The notes under the pieces: generated by a model
Database searches by the model: none
Told to the model about the DNA's origin: nothing
What the model saw: only the letters and a program-made list of their open reading frames with translations
Made by a program: the position numbers and the translations under genes
Shown here: in pieces, positions 45,019 through 54,607 of the stretch
How the letters are laid out: each line of letters starts with the position of its first letter
Position numbering within the stretch: the first letter of the stretch is position 1
Assembly (NCBI GenBank): GCA_016124855.1
Contig: WGMX01000010.1
Span: 62,001-126,000, forward strand
Length of the DNA stretch: 64,000 nucleotides
Origin: Anaerolineaceae bacterium
GTDB lineage: Bacteria; Chloroflexota; Anaerolineae; Aggregatilineales; Phototrophicaceae
Reading direction: 5' to 3'

Positions 45019-46314
45019 ATGATGCCAATGTCCTCAGAATTGCCGTCGCCGCCTCGTTCAACACCCCCTCTTGATGGATGGGGTAAACAGATTTGGGCTC
45101 GTCATTCCCAACCCGGGCTGCTTCGTCCGCATGAACTTATGGCTATTGATAGTGGCCTAAGCCTTACCGCGAATCGGCTGTCGGAAGCGGTTATACAACG
45201 TCAAGCAGTTGCACATTATACGAATGAAGCCGAACCAAGACCTGTTGTTACGGGGAAAATAATCCCGGTTACAGGGCAGGAAACATCATCTCCGATTGAA
45301 AGTCCGTTACAATCATTATCTACTTTTACAAAATCCCTCACGACCGATGAAGGAAATCAATCTTCACCGTCATCGGCTGTAAACGATAATGTCAACCCGA
45401 TAACAGCTTCACCCGCAGAATCGCCTTCGCTTGTTCGGCGCGAGGTACAACGCCCCATTCGGCAAACACCCGATGCTTCTCAAGCTACAGTCAATCCACC
45501 GCCTCTTGTTCAACCGATTCGTCCTGAAACTCCTTCGAGTATTGGCTCTCGTATTATGCGGCGTTATGAACCGACGATTCCTCCGGCTCAATCCCAAATG
45601 CCCCTGACACTGCCGCCGCGTCTGGAGAATTCGGCAAATGGCGAGACGATGCCTCAACCATCAGCACTCACCCAGTCAATCGCGTCCCAATCATCGCCCA
45701 CCGCTCACCAAGGCTATGATAGGGAAACTTCATCAGCACCGATGACTGTGACAGCCATACGTCAGAACTCGACTTACGCCCCTCCCCAGTTGATGACATT
45801 ATCACGCCCGTTTGCGATCCAGCGACGCGCTATCGTGACGGGCAATCCGGCACTTGGGCCATCATATTCAGATTCGGGATTGGCGAGCGCTTCTGATTCT
45901 TTTTATAGAACTGCAGCCAATGCCCCTTTGCCGATTGTATTACAACAAACAAGTCGAATGACCAAAGAACCTCTTTCGGACCGTACAACGCCGTTGATTA
46001 TGCGGCAGTCGATTGCGTCCGGCAGTGATACAGCCAATCCGATTTCCCGTAAGCCAATGCCACCTGATAATTTGATGACGACGCGCACATCCGGCGAGCC
46101 ATCAACGGTGATTATGCGACAAACCGACCCCGCAAATACGCGTCAGATGCAATCTATGCCCCCTAATCAGGATAAAGGGGATGCGAAGGCTGCCGCGTCG
46201 GCGTCGGTGTCGTCTAGTTACGATACGGATACGATTGTCGAGACTGTTATGCGTCAACTGATGAGACGACTTTCAATTGAAAGCGAACGTAGAGGAATAA
46301 AGCGATGGTTTTAG
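45019..46314 (+). CDS. Disordered Pro/Ser/Thr-rich eCIS-cluster protein with repeated 'IMRQ'-like motifs
   Basis: 431 residues of mostly low-complexity sequence. The ordered-looking ends are LDGWGKQIWARHSQPGLLRP near the start and TIVETVMRQLMRRLSIESER near the end. In between, short motifs of the type I-(M/Q)-R-(Q/R) recur (RIMRRYEPT, FAIQRRAIVTG, LIMRQSIASG, VIMRQTDPA) at ~30-150 residue intervals. Similar long disordered proteins occupy this position, before the LysM gene, in many eCIS loci, but their job is unknown. Options are a flexible scaffold, a length ruler in place of a recognisable tape measure, or a cargo-docking protein. It overlaps the next gene by 10 bases. Confidence 0.7.
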   Translation: MMPMSSELPSPPRSTPPLDGWGKQIWARHSQPGLLRPHELMAIDSGLSLTANRLSEAVIQRQAVAHYTNEAEPRPVVTGKIIPVTGQETSSPIESPLQSLSTFTKSLTTDEGNQSSPSSAVNDNVNPITASPAESPSLVRREVQRPIRQTPDASQATVNPPPLVQPIRPETPSSIGSRIMRRYEPTIPPAQSQMPLTLPPRLENSANGETMPQPSALTQSIASQSSPTAHQGYDRETSSAPMTVTAIRQNSTYAPPQLMTLSRPFAIQRRAIVTGNPALGPSYSDSGLASASDSFYRTAANAPLPIVLQQTSRMTKEPLSDRTTPLIMRQSIASGSDTANPISRKPMPPDNLMTTRTSGEPSTVIMRQTDPANTRQMQSMPPNQDKGDAKAAASASVSSSYDTDTIVETVMRQLMRRLSIESERRGIKRWF

Positions 46315-47012
46315 GTGCATTGATGGGGAGTACAAGCCCGCCTAATCTTGAAAAAATGCATATTCTTGTTGAAACCGGTATTCCCCCATTTATTGAAGTA
46401 TTGTTCAATCCAAACCAGATTACGATCCAGCGGTCAGCACATTGGAAGGATTGGCCGACAGCCGAAAGCGATACAGGTAAAAAACAATTCACACATGGTG
46501 AACCTGCAACCCTTTCGATGGATTTATTTTTCGACACTTACGAACAGAATATTGATGTTCGCCTGTTCACCAAACAAATTTACGCTTTAACGATTATCAA
46601 CAGTCATCTTCACCGCCCTCCGTTTTGCGTTCTCATGTGGGGAATGTTTGACATTAGTGGCGATATTATGAGCCGTTGGATATTACAGAATCTAACTCAG
46701 CGCTTTGATTTATTTCTGCCAAATGGAACACCGGTACGCGCTACACTGTCATGCACCTTCCGGCAGTGGCGCGAAGATCTGCTTGAAAGTCTGCTGATGA
46801 ATTTAATGTCTAGTGATGTCGATAAGACACATATTGTCCAAAGGGGTGAAACGCTGAACAGCATCGCTGCCTATTATTACAATGATCCAACGATGTGGCG
46901 GCATATCGCAGAAGCGAATCAGATAATCAATCCCCGATATTTGGAGATTGGTGCGCGGTTGGTCATCCCCAAATTAGCCACGAATCAAAATAAGTCCGAA
47001 AGGAAGATTTGA
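46305..47012 (+). CDS. eCIS LysM-domain tube initiator/hub adaptor (Afp7-like)
   Basis: 235 residues. The N-terminal region (PPFIEVLFNPNQITIQRSAH then WPTAESDTGKKQ) is typical of the contractile-injection-system protein of the gp53/Afp7 type. The C-terminal ~55 residues are a LysM domain (THIVQRGETLNSIAAYYYND through LEIGARLVIPK). In Afp and related tails this protein sits in the baseplate and bridges tube and hub; LysM here is structural rather than secreted. The start overlaps the disordered gene; AGAGGA precedes it. Confidence 0.92.
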   Translation: MVLGALMGSTSPPNLEKMHILVETGIPPFIEVLFNPNQITIQRSAHWKDWPTAESDTGKKQFTHGEPATLSMDLFFDTYEQNIDVRLFTKQIYALTIINSHLHRPPFCVLMWGMFDISGDIMSRWILQNLTQRFDLFLPNGTPVRATLSCTFRQWREDLLESLLMNLMSSDVDKTHIVQRGETLNSIAAYYYNDPTMWRHIAEANQIINPRYLEIGARLVIPKLATNQNKSERKI

Positions 47013-48106
47013 TGTTATCAGGAGTTTTTTCTGCCCTTGATAGTGCATTCTCCAGTGATGACCAAATCGGGCTTGTTGCTGATTTTGAGGTAAAGGTCAA
47101 TGGAATAGCACTAAACGCTGTTGTAAGGCGTGACCTGCTAACGCTGGATATTTACGAAGATGTTGACGTTCCCGGTATGTGTACACTTACGCTGCTGAAT
47201 TGGGATATGGATACACACAAACCCACATGGTCGGACAGTGAATCTTTTGCTATCGGCAATAGCATTGAAATTCAAATGGGTTATGTTGATCATTTAAAAA
47301 CAGTTTTTGAGGGTGAAATTACCGGACTAGAGCCGCAATTTAGTCGGGCAGAGGCTCCATTAGTCATTATTAGAGGACACGATCGCCGACATCAACTTTT
47401 GCGAGGGTGCAAAACGCGTTCGTTTGCAAAGAAAAAAGACTCGGAAATTGTGGTGCAAGTGGCAAGTGATTACGGCATGGCAGTACAGGCGACAGACACG
47501 AGTGTTCGGCTAGATTATGTTCTGCAACATAATCAAACCGATTTTGAATTTTTGCAAGAGCGGGCTAGGCGGATTGGCTATGAACTGATGATTGACGGCA
47601 AAAAACTGATCTTTGCACCTCAGCCTCTGCGCCAAGCTCCTGCAGCTGTGTTGAGCCGTGAGCGGGAGTTAATGGAATTCTTTCCTCGACTGACTTCATT
47701 GACACAGGTCGATAAGGTCGAAGTTCACAGCTGGGATGTGAAAGAAAAAAGGGAAATTGTCGGGACTGCTGCTGCCGCTACTCATAATATGGGAGCAAAA
47801 CCGGGTGACAGCGCCACAGCCAGTGCATTTAAATCCGCCTCAAGTTCATATGTGGATTATTCTCCTTCGAGCACTGAAGAAGCCGCCAAGCTGGCCGAAG
47901 GGCGGTTTAATACGATGGCGCTTGCCTATGTCACTGGGGACGGCCTTAGTATGGGGCGAACCAGTATTCGTGCCGGAACCATCGTTACCGTCGTAGGTTT
48001 AGGCACACGCTTTAGTGGAAATTATTACATTGTCAGCACTCATCATCAATATAGCGCAAATCAGGGCTATCAAACAGGCTTTACGTTTAGAAGGAATGCA
48101 ACCTGA
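47012..48106 (+). CDS. eCIS baseplate hub protein (gpD/VgrG N-terminal-like, Afp8 part 1)
   Basis: 364 residues from ATG 47012, overlapping the previous TGA (TGATG); AAGGAAG lies upstream. Family features are LVADFEVKVNGIALNAVVRR, VPGMCTLTLLNWDMD, VIIRGHDRRHQLLRGCKTRS and VLQHNQTDFEFLQERARRIG, the last being the classic phage late-control D / VgrG stretch. It ends ISTHHQYSANQGYQTGFTFR. The trimeric hub crowns the tube tip. In Afp and VgrG the hub and spike are one chain; here the spike is a separate gene that starts in this gene's stop codon. Confidence 0.93.
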   Translation: MLSGVFSALDSAFSSDDQIGLVADFEVKVNGIALNAVVRRDLLTLDIYEDVDVPGMCTLTLLNWDMDTHKPTWSDSESFAIGNSIEIQMGYVDHLKTVFEGEITGLEPQFSRAEAPLVIIRGHDRRHQLLRGCKTRSFAKKKDSEIVVQVASDYGMAVQATDTSVRLDYVLQHNQTDFEFLQERARRIGYELMIDGKKLIFAPQPLRQAPAAVLSRERELMEFFPRLTSLTQVDKVEVHSWDVKEKREIVGTAAAATHNMGAKPGDSATASAFKSASSSYVDYSPSSTEEAAKLAEGRFNTMALAYVTGDGLSMGRTSIRAGTIVTVVGLGTRFSGNYYIVSTHHQYSANQGYQTGFTFRRNAT

Positions 48107-48795
48107 TGGACATCGACTTCAGTTTCGCCTTTCCGGGTATACAGTCCAACGACCGAGTGTACGGGATGGTGATTGGCATCGTAACAAACAACAAAGACCC
48201 CGATAAGTTGGGTCGTGTCAAAGTGCGATTTCCTGCCCTTTCTGCGGAGATTGAAAGCAATTGGGCACGTATCGCTACGCCGATGGCGGGCAAGGAAAGG
48301 GGCTTATTTTTCCTTCCGGAAGTCGATGACGAAGTGTTGGTTGGGTTTGAAAATGGACACATCAACTTTCCTTATGTTCTGGGTGCACTCTGGAATGGTA
48401 AGGACCAGCCACCAGAAACGAATGATGACGGCAAGAACGACAAACGTACAATTAAATCTCGCAGCGGACATATTATCCGTTTCGATGATAAGGATGGTGA
48501 AGAAAAAATCGAAATTTTGGATAAAACAGGCAAAAACACGATCATCATTGATGCCGCCAAAAATAAAATCACCATTCAGGCAGATTCGGACATCACAATT
48601 CAGTCCTCGAACGGTAAATTGACGTTCAGCGGTAAAGATGTAGAGATAAAATCGCAGGCTGCGTTCAAAGTAGAGGCCGGTACAGACCTAGATATGAAAT
48701 CTAACACATCGGTCAAAATCGAAGCAAATGCGACGATGGATTTAAAAGCCAGCGGTACTGTCAATGTAAAAGGATCAATGGTCAAAATTAACTAA
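48106..48795 (+). CDS. eCIS spike protein (gp5/VgrG OB-fold plus beta-helix, Afp8 part 2)
   Basis: 229 residues. An OB-fold domain (MVIGIVTNNKDPDKLGRVKV, ARIATPMAGKERGLFFLPE, VLVGFENGHINFPYVLGALW) is followed by a beta-helix with short periodic strands such as KNTIIIDAAKNKITIQADSD and ITIQSSNGKLTFSGKDVEIK. It ends SGTVNVKGSMVKIN. Trimers make the puncturing needle. There is no C-terminal catalytic domain and no PAAR domain, so the tip ends bluntly unless a PAAR protein is encoded elsewhere. The TGATG overlap couples it to the hub gene. Confidence 0.93.
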   Translation: MDIDFSFAFPGIQSNDRVYGMVIGIVTNNKDPDKLGRVKVRFPALSAEIESNWARIATPMAGKERGLFFLPEVDDEVLVGFENGHINFPYVLGALWNGKDQPPETNDDGKNDKRTIKSRSGHIIRFDDKDGEEKIEILDKTGKNTIIIDAAKNKITIQADSDITIQSSNGKLTFSGKDVEIKSQAAFKVEAGTDLDMKSNTSVKIEANATMDLKASGTVNVKGSMVKIN

Positions 48796-48891
48796 GCACT
48801 CATAACGTATAAGATTGGAACCCGGAGCGTTGTTAGATTGTTTTGTCCCGGCAAATCGGATGTAGATGAAATGCTAAAGGAGTAAGCAAGC

Positions 48892-49281
48892 ATGCCGCAG
48901 GAATTTTTGGGAGTTGGGTGGAACTATCCAGTTACAAATGATCCGAATAATCGGATTGCGCTTGCTAAATTTGAAGAAAGTATTCGCCAATCAATTTGGA
49001 TAATTCTGGGGACATCTCCCGGTGAACGGGTTATGCGCCCCACGTTCGGCTGTGGTCTCAATGAACTTATTTTTTCGTCAGCTACGGCTGAAACGCTTAC
49101 ACGCGCAAATAACCTAATACGTGAATCCCTTCTGCGTTGGGAACCGCGTATTGATGTTCTAGAAGTTACAGTTAACACGGATCGCAAACATCCCAACCAT
49201 CTGATGATCGTTATTGAATATCAGGTGAGACTGACTAACAGTCGTTTTAATTTAGTTTATCCATTTAATTTGGAGCAATAG
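48892..49281 (+). CDS. eCIS baseplate wedge protein GPW/gp25 family (Afp9-like)
   Basis: 129 residues with AAGGAG upstream. PQEFLGVGWNYPV, RIALAKFEESIRQSIWIILG, TSPGERVMRPTFGCGLNELI and LLRWEPRIDVLEV are textbook gp25-family features. The conserved Glu in the SPGERVMRP loop contacts sheath in T4. It starts the second part of the baseplate genes after a ~96-base gap. Two bases separate it from the large wedge gene. Confidence 0.96.
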   Translation: MPQEFLGVGWNYPVTNDPNNRIALAKFEESIRQSIWIILGTSPGERVMRPTFGCGLNELIFSSATAETLTRANNLIRESLLRWEPRIDVLEVTVNTDRKHPNHLMIVIEYQVRLTNSRFNLVYPFNLEQ

Positions 49282-49283
49282 CT

Positions 49284-52200
49284 ATGTCAGTGCCGATGCC
49301 AAAAATTGACAAACGCACTTACGAAGACTTGATTGCACAGCTCCGTCAATCTGCAGCAGAATTTACGGCTATTCCTGTTAATAATACCCGTGCGGCTCTT
49401 GACAACAAAGTGCTGCATAAGGCTTTAGAAGACCCGGCTACTCACCAGCCCTACATATTTACCTACAATGCTATTGACAACAGCAGCGCTGTACCTAAGG
49501 AGGTGCCGACTCAAGCAGCTCTCGTGGATGGGACACCATTGGGAGACGGCAGTCCGCTAGGTAATGCTGCGCTTGAATATATCTTACAATTGCAGGATGT
49601 CAATCAAGTGATGGTGAAACGCTGGCAGCCGGCACAGTCCCCCCAAGCAGATGTGGGAACAGCACTTATTCATATATTCGCCCGTATGGCAACCATCGCG
49701 ATTGATCGCCTTAATCGGGTGCCGGATAAAAACTTTCTAGCCTTTCTAGATTTAATCGGGGCGCAGCTTGCCCCGCCACAGCCCGCGCGGGTTCCGCTCA
49801 CCTTCCAGAAATCACCGGGGAATTCGATTGCTCGTGTGCTTGCTGGTACGCAAGTCGCTGCTCCACCCGACGAAGTTTTTACAACCGAGTCCATTTACGA
49901 AACAGATGCTGATTTGACCGTTACAGGGCTTCAACTGATTGCTGCTTTTGCCCGTCAACCGGTGACTGATACATATGCTGACTATTCAAATGTTGCGGGG
50001 GGCCAGCAGCCCGATAAGCTTGTGAAATTTAGCGGCGATCAAATCATTGAACATAGTATTTATATAGCACTTGATAATTATGTCCAAGATTTCGAAAAGC
50101 CACCAACCGATCAATCCCTCAGGATTAATTTTCAACTCGATAAAATTTATCTGACAAGGAATTATGCATTTGCAATCGAATATTGGGATGGCAAGCATTG
50201 GACGAAGTTAAACTCCTCGTTGGTATTTAATCCGTCAATTGACTATACAATTCAAATACCTGTGCTACCTGTAATCGTGCCTTGCATGATAAACAATCAG
50301 ATGCAACATTGGCTGAGGATACGTCTTTTACAACCAAAGGTCATCCGAGGCGGAGCGGATGTCAAATCCATTTTGTTAGGTAATAATGCAACCGATATTG
50401 TTATTCGTGATAACTCCTCATTTGATGCTTTTAGGAACCAAACGACACAATATTCATATATGTGGTTTCGCATCGAAGCGGCTACGAATACGCCGCTGCC
50501 ACTGCTCGATCCGGTTGTCCTGCCTGCGTCCGTTACGCTGACAATACCTCAAAAATCCAATTTAGTATTGTTATGGGAATTTTGGAACGGTGCGACATGG
50601 CAAGAATTAGGACGTACTGGTGATACCTCAGGTGTAAAGGATTTTAGCTTTGTTGATGAGACAAGAAGTTTTACAGCCAGTGGGTTGATCAAATTCTCGG
50701 TACCATCTAATTGGCATCGTCGAGCATTATTCAATCAACCCGATGGTTATTGGGTGCGTGTATCAATTGCAGAGGGCATTTACGATAATATCCCGAATAT
50801 CAAATTTTTAATGCCTTATCCCAACCTAAGTCAATTGTCGCTCACATGGATTGGTGCTAATGGTCAAGGTGAGTTACCTGAGAAAGCGTTGTTCAATCAG
50901 ACTCAGATTGATCTGAGTAAAGATTTCTACCCATTTGGTGAAACACCAAACTTTAACGATACTTTTTATCTTTCTAACGAACAGGCTTTTGGGGGTGGTT
51001 CAAGAGTGACACTTACCGTCAGTATGACACCTTCTAAACCGGCTTCAGCCAGTCCATTAGCTGGCGACACGCAGGAAGCACTTCAATTGGTATGGGAATA
51101 TTGGAACACTCAAACCAATAGTTGGCAGATTATCTCGACTGTCAACGATGCGACAAAAAGTTTTACGGCGAATGGCACTATCCAATTCACACTGCCTGCA
51201 ACTGCTGGAGCAGTTGATGTAATTGGCGAAAAAAAGCATTGGGTGCGTGTACGCATCAAAGCAGGCAGTTATGGCAAAAAAGAAAAATATACAACTACAA
51301 CTGTGCAATATCCGGGCGGTAACCCGCCAAACGTTACGGTAAACGTTTATAATCCAGCTGTCAATTACCCACCTTGTATAGAGTCGCTTACAATTAGTCA
51401 CATTGCAAGTTCCTCTAAACCTATTCCTTTAAACTATCTGCTGTGCAATGATTTCAGCTATATATTAGTTAGTTCCGGCACAATAATACCGCCATTTGTG
51501 CCTACCCAAGAATGGGCACCTACTCTGTATCTGGGTTTTAACCAACCCTTTCCTAACCGAACTATTCCTCTCTACTTTGAAGTGCGGCGGGATGTCATTC
51601 CACAGGAAAACATATCCGATAATTTTGTTTGGGAATATCGATCTCAAAGTGGCTGGAAAAAGCTCAATGTTCAGGATGAGACAAACAATTTTACGCAGCC
51701 GGGTTTCGTATCGTTTATTGGCTCGCTTGACTGCGGATCATCCTCGGAGTTTGGGATTACAGCTTATTGGTTGCGCATCCGTTGGGAAAATGGAAATTAT
51801 AGTCCTTCCATGCCCCTTATATCCCGCATCCTGACCAATACCACATGGGCTACACAGGCGACTAGCTCCAGAAATGAAGTATTAGGTTCTAGCAACGGCG
51901 AAAAGGATCAACGTTTTGTTTCAGCCCATACACCGATACTCATAGGGCAACGATTAGAGGTCCTCGAAGTAGATCGTCCTTCAACTGTCGAGTTGGAAGA
52001 ATTACAGGCTGCGGAAGGAGAGAATATTTTAATGGAACTGGATGACCACGGTGGTTATTGGGTGCGCTGGCATCAGGTGACAGATTTTTATGCATCCGGC
52101 GCGGATGACCGGGTTTATACACTGGATGCTCAAACGGGTGTTGTGCTATTTGGGGACGGGCAGCGCGGTAGAATACCCACATCTGGTCGTAATAACATAC

Positions 52201-52934
52201 GCCTGTCTTATAGCTATGGCGGTGGCAGCCACGGTAACCGTCCTGCCGGTGCGATCACCGAATTGAAAACTGCGGTTCCCTATGTTGCCAGTGTGTCCAA
52301 TTACCAATCTGCTGAGGGTGGCGCGGATGCCGATACCCTTGATGATTTACGCCAGCGTGGTCCGACTATAATCCGTCATCGCCAGCGTGCGGTGGTTGCA
52401 GAAGACTTCGAAGATTTAACCTACCTTGCCTCACCGGAAGTTGCCCGTGTCAAAGCATTGACTACAACCAAAGAAAATGCTGGTTTGGTTCGTATCCTGC
52501 TCGTCCCTAACAGTCCTGATACACTGCCGTCTCCCAGTCTTGAACTCATCAGCCGGGTAAGCAACTATTTGATCCAACACGCCGATCCAACTCTGTCGTT
52601 GTCAATTTCTCCACCGATCTGGGTCAGTGTATCGGTACAGGCTGACATCGTTCCAGTGTCGTTGGAAAAGGCTAACAGCCTTGTGTTCACAGTTGACCAA
52701 GCCTTAAGGAGTTTTCTGAATCCGTTGACCGGTGCGGTGGACGGAAAAGGCTGGCCGTTTGGTCGCCAGCCACATGAAAGTGATATTTTTCGGCTTATCG
52801 AATCGATCCCTGATGTCGATCATGTTCATCGCTTAATTCTGCAATCTGCTGCTGATACTGCCGCACCATCACAAGACATGACACTGATTTATTCCGGTCA
52901 ACATCAAATTAATCTTATGGAAATGGATGATTGA
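49284..52934 (+). CDS. eCIS large baseplate wedge protein, baseplate J-like (Afp11-like)
   Basis: 1216 residues. The N-terminal third has AALEYILQLQDVNQVMVKRW and VPDKNFLAFLDLIGAQLAPP. The middle contains several repeated beta-sandwich units, each with an 'LVWE(Y/F)WN' core (LVLLWEFWNGATWQELG, LQLVWEYWNTQTNSWQ, FVWEYRSQSGWKKL). The C-terminal third is baseplate-J-like: TGVVLFGDGQRGRIPTSGRN, GAITELKTAVPYVASVSNYQ, TLDDLRQRGPTIIRHRQRAV and DFEDLTYLASPEVARVK. It is a T4 gp6-type wedge. The three inserted sandwiches point outward in related structures and could carry receptor or fibre contacts. Confidence 0.93.
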   Translation: MSVPMPKIDKRTYEDLIAQLRQSAAEFTAIPVNNTRAALDNKVLHKALEDPATHQPYIFTYNAIDNSSAVPKEVPTQAALVDGTPLGDGSPLGNAALEYILQLQDVNQVMVKRWQPAQSPQADVGTALIHIFARMATIAIDRLNRVPDKNFLAFLDLIGAQLAPPQPARVPLTFQKSPGNSIARVLAGTQVAAPPDEVFTTESIYETDADLTVTGLQLIAAFARQPVTDTYADYSNVAGGQQPDKLVKFSGDQIIEHSIYIALDNYVQDFEKPPTDQSLRINFQLDKIYLTRNYAFAIEYWDGKHWTKLNSSLVFNPSIDYTIQIPVLPVIVPCMINNQMQHWLRIRLLQPKVIRGGADVKSILLGNNATDIVIRDNSSFDAFRNQTTQYSYMWFRIEAATNTPLPLLDPVVLPASVTLTIPQKSNLVLLWEFWNGATWQELGRTGDTSGVKDFSFVDETRSFTASGLIKFSVPSNWHRRALFNQPDGYWVRVSIAEGIYDNIPNIKFLMPYPNLSQLSLTWIGANGQGELPEKALFNQTQIDLSKDFYPFGETPNFNDTFYLSNEQAFGGGSRVTLTVSMTPSKPASASPLAGDTQEALQLVWEYWNTQTNSWQIISTVNDATKSFTANGTIQFTLPATAGAVDVIGEKKHWVRVRIKAGSYGKKEKYTTTTVQYPGGNPPNVTVNVYNPAVNYPPCIESLTISHIASSSKPIPLNYLLCNDFSYILVSSGTIIPPFVPTQEWAPTLYLGFNQPFPNRTIPLYFEVRRDVIPQENISDNFVWEYRSQSGWKKLNVQDETNNFTQPGFVSFIGSLDCGSSSEFGITAYWLRIRWENGNYSPSMPLISRILTNTTWATQATSSRNEVLGSSNGEKDQRFVSAHTPILIGQRLEVLEVDRPSTVELEELQAAEGENILMELDDHGGYWVRWHQVTDFYASGADDRVYTLDAQTGVVLFGDGQRGRIPTSGRNNIRLSYSYGGGSHGNRPAGAITELKTAVPYVASVSNYQSAEGGADADTLDDLRQRGPTIIRHRQRAVVAEDFEDLTYLASPEVARVKALTTTKENAGLVRILLVPNSPDTLPSPSLELISRVSNYLIQHADPTLSLSISPPIWVSVSVQADIVPVSLEKANSLVFTVDQALRSFLNPLTGAVDGKGWPFGRQPHESDIFRLIESIPDVDHVHRLILQSAADTAAPSQDMTLIYSGQHQINLMEMDD

Positions 52935-52937
52935 CCT

Positions 52938-53954
52938 ATGCCGATTCAGCTACCTACACTCGACGACAAGACTTATGCCGATCTGGTTGAATCCAGCCTT
53001 AAACTTATTCCCGGTCTCAATTCCGACTGGACGAATTTTAACAGTGCGGATCCCGGTATTACGCTGATTGAGTTGTTCGCTTGGTTGACCGAAATGGTGC
53101 TTTTTCGGGCTGACCAGATTCCAGTGGCGAATACCCACATGTTTTTACGGCTGCTGAATGAGCCCGGTTGGCAACCGCCCGCAGAACTAACTTTGGAAAA
53201 TACTCCACCCTCTGTTGTCGAATCCACTCTGAAAATAGCCATTCGCGATACGCTTCTCAATCTGCGTAAGCGGTATCGGGTTGTGACCAGTACTGATTAT
53301 GAAACCTTGGTGCTGCTTGAATGGGCAAGCAGTACAATGGCGACAGCTGTGTTAAAGGTTGAGCCTACACTGGTCATTCAGCGAGTGAGCTGCGTACCCC
53401 TTCGGGATTTAACGGGAGCTAAACCCATAGCCTATGATGAACTCAAACCAGCTCACCTTAGCTTGGTAGTAGCAGCCACACGTTCTGGAAATTCCCAATT
53501 AATTTACGCCTCAGACGCGGTTGCCTCAAACCTAGCCGCTTCAATTTTAAAATTTTTGGACGAGCGTCGTTTGCTGACGACCCGCCCGCATGTGGTGCTG
53601 CCTAAACCGCTGATGATCACAATTACAGCCACGTTGATCCCAGATTCGGCTTTATATGATGCCCAAAAACTCACTAGGGACGCTCAAAATGCCATTACCG
53701 CCATTTTTGACCCTCTGACAGGTGGCAAAGATCATCAGGGTTGGCCCTTTGGTCGTGATATTTATGTATCGGAGATTTATGAATTGCTTGATCGACTGAC
53801 TGGCGTGGACTATGTTACGGCTTTGAATGTCAGTACCCAAGACAACTCCCGACAACAGTTCAATATCGATGGGCAGCTTGTTGGTCTGTCAGTCTATCCT
53901 GACGAGGTCGCTGTGGTCACGGTCAATATTGTGTTTCCAACAGGAGAAGCATAA
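52938..53954 (+). CDS. eCIS second baseplate wedge protein (Afp12-like)
   Basis: 338 residues. It opens with LDDKTYADLVESSLKLIPGL and WTNFNSADPGITLIELFAWL, followed by TEMVLFRADQIP, the standard N-terminus of the wedge family. A C-terminal part like that of the larger J-like protein follows (ITAIFDPLTGGKDHQGWPFG and RDIYVSEIYELLDRL). It pairs with the preceding protein in wedge assembly. Three bases after the previous stop and five before the next start. Confidence 0.93.
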   Translation: MPIQLPTLDDKTYADLVESSLKLIPGLNSDWTNFNSADPGITLIELFAWLTEMVLFRADQIPVANTHMFLRLLNEPGWQPPAELTLENTPPSVVESTLKIAIRDTLLNLRKRYRVVTSTDYETLVLLEWASSTMATAVLKVEPTLVIQRVSCVPLRDLTGAKPIAYDELKPAHLSLVVAATRSGNSQLIYASDAVASNLAASILKFLDERRLLTTRPHVVLPKPLMITITATLIPDSALYDAQKLTRDAQNAITAIFDPLTGGKDHQGWPFGRDIYVSEIYELLDRLTGVDYVTALNVSTQDNSRQQFNIDGQLVGLSVYPDEVAVVTVNIVFPTGEA

Positions 53955-53959
53955 CAGCT

Positions 53960-54595
53960 ATGGCTTCCAACGTTCGACCAACTGATTTGAGCAGTTATCT
54001 GCCTTATCTACCGGCCATCTTCCAAGAAAATGTTGAGGAAGATACACCACTTTTTCTGGGGCGTTTCCTACTCGCTTTTGAAGAGGTTTTAAGCGGTCTT
54101 GATGATGCTAACCAACTGGGCATTGAGGAATATCTTGATGGGATTGCGACCTTTTTTGATCCCGATTACACACCAGAAGAATTTCTGCCGTGGCTCGCCA
54201 GTTGGATTGCGTTAACCCTACGAGACGATTGGTCAGTAAGTCTGAAACGTTATTTCTTAAAAAACATGGTTTCACTTTACAAATTGCGCGGGACAAGCGC
54301 CGGACTGAAACGCATGTTAGGAGCCTTTACCAATCTGGGTGCTAATAACGCTGACACAGTCGAGATTAAAGAATTTGACGACAAGCCTTATTATTTTCAG
54401 GTGCATATGACAGTTCCTCCCTCGTTCGCGGCGGATATTGAGCGAGAAAAGCGGCGTATACAAGCCGTGATCGACCATGAAAAGCCAGCTCATACTTATT
54501 ATGATTTTTATCCTCATTTTGTCACTATGCAAATCGCCGTTCACTCGACGATAGGTCAAGATACGATTTTGGGCGAACCGATTACAACAAATTAA
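53960..54595 (+). CDS. eCIS tail protein I-like baseplate protein
   Basis: 211 residues: SSYLPYLPAIFQENVEED, PLFLGRFLLAFEEVLSGLDD, DPDYTPEEFLPWLASWIAL and FLKNMVSLYKLRGTSAGLKR. These are the hallmarks of the P2 gpI / T4 gp53-region wedge component that completes the baseplate and supports fibres. The C-terminal part (FQVHMTVPPSFAADIEREKR) is typical of the family. It directly precedes the fibre gene (12-base gap with AACCGGAG). Confidence 0.93.
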   Translation: MASNVRPTDLSSYLPYLPAIFQENVEEDTPLFLGRFLLAFEEVLSGLDDANQLGIEEYLDGIATFFDPDYTPEEFLPWLASWIALTLRDDWSVSLKRYFLKNMVSLYKLRGTSAGLKRMLGAFTNLGANNADTVEIKEFDDKPYYFQVHMTVPPSFAADIEREKRRIQAVIDHEKPAHTYYDFYPHFVTMQIAVHSTIGQDTILGEPITTN

Positions 54596-54607
54596 CCGGA
54601 GATAATC

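Noticed and set aside
45019..48795. Type VI secretion interpretation (VgrG-like hub and spike)
   Set aside because: No TssJ/L/M, TssK or ClpV-type genes; LysM initiator, gp25, fibre and cap genes in eCIS order argue against T6SS.
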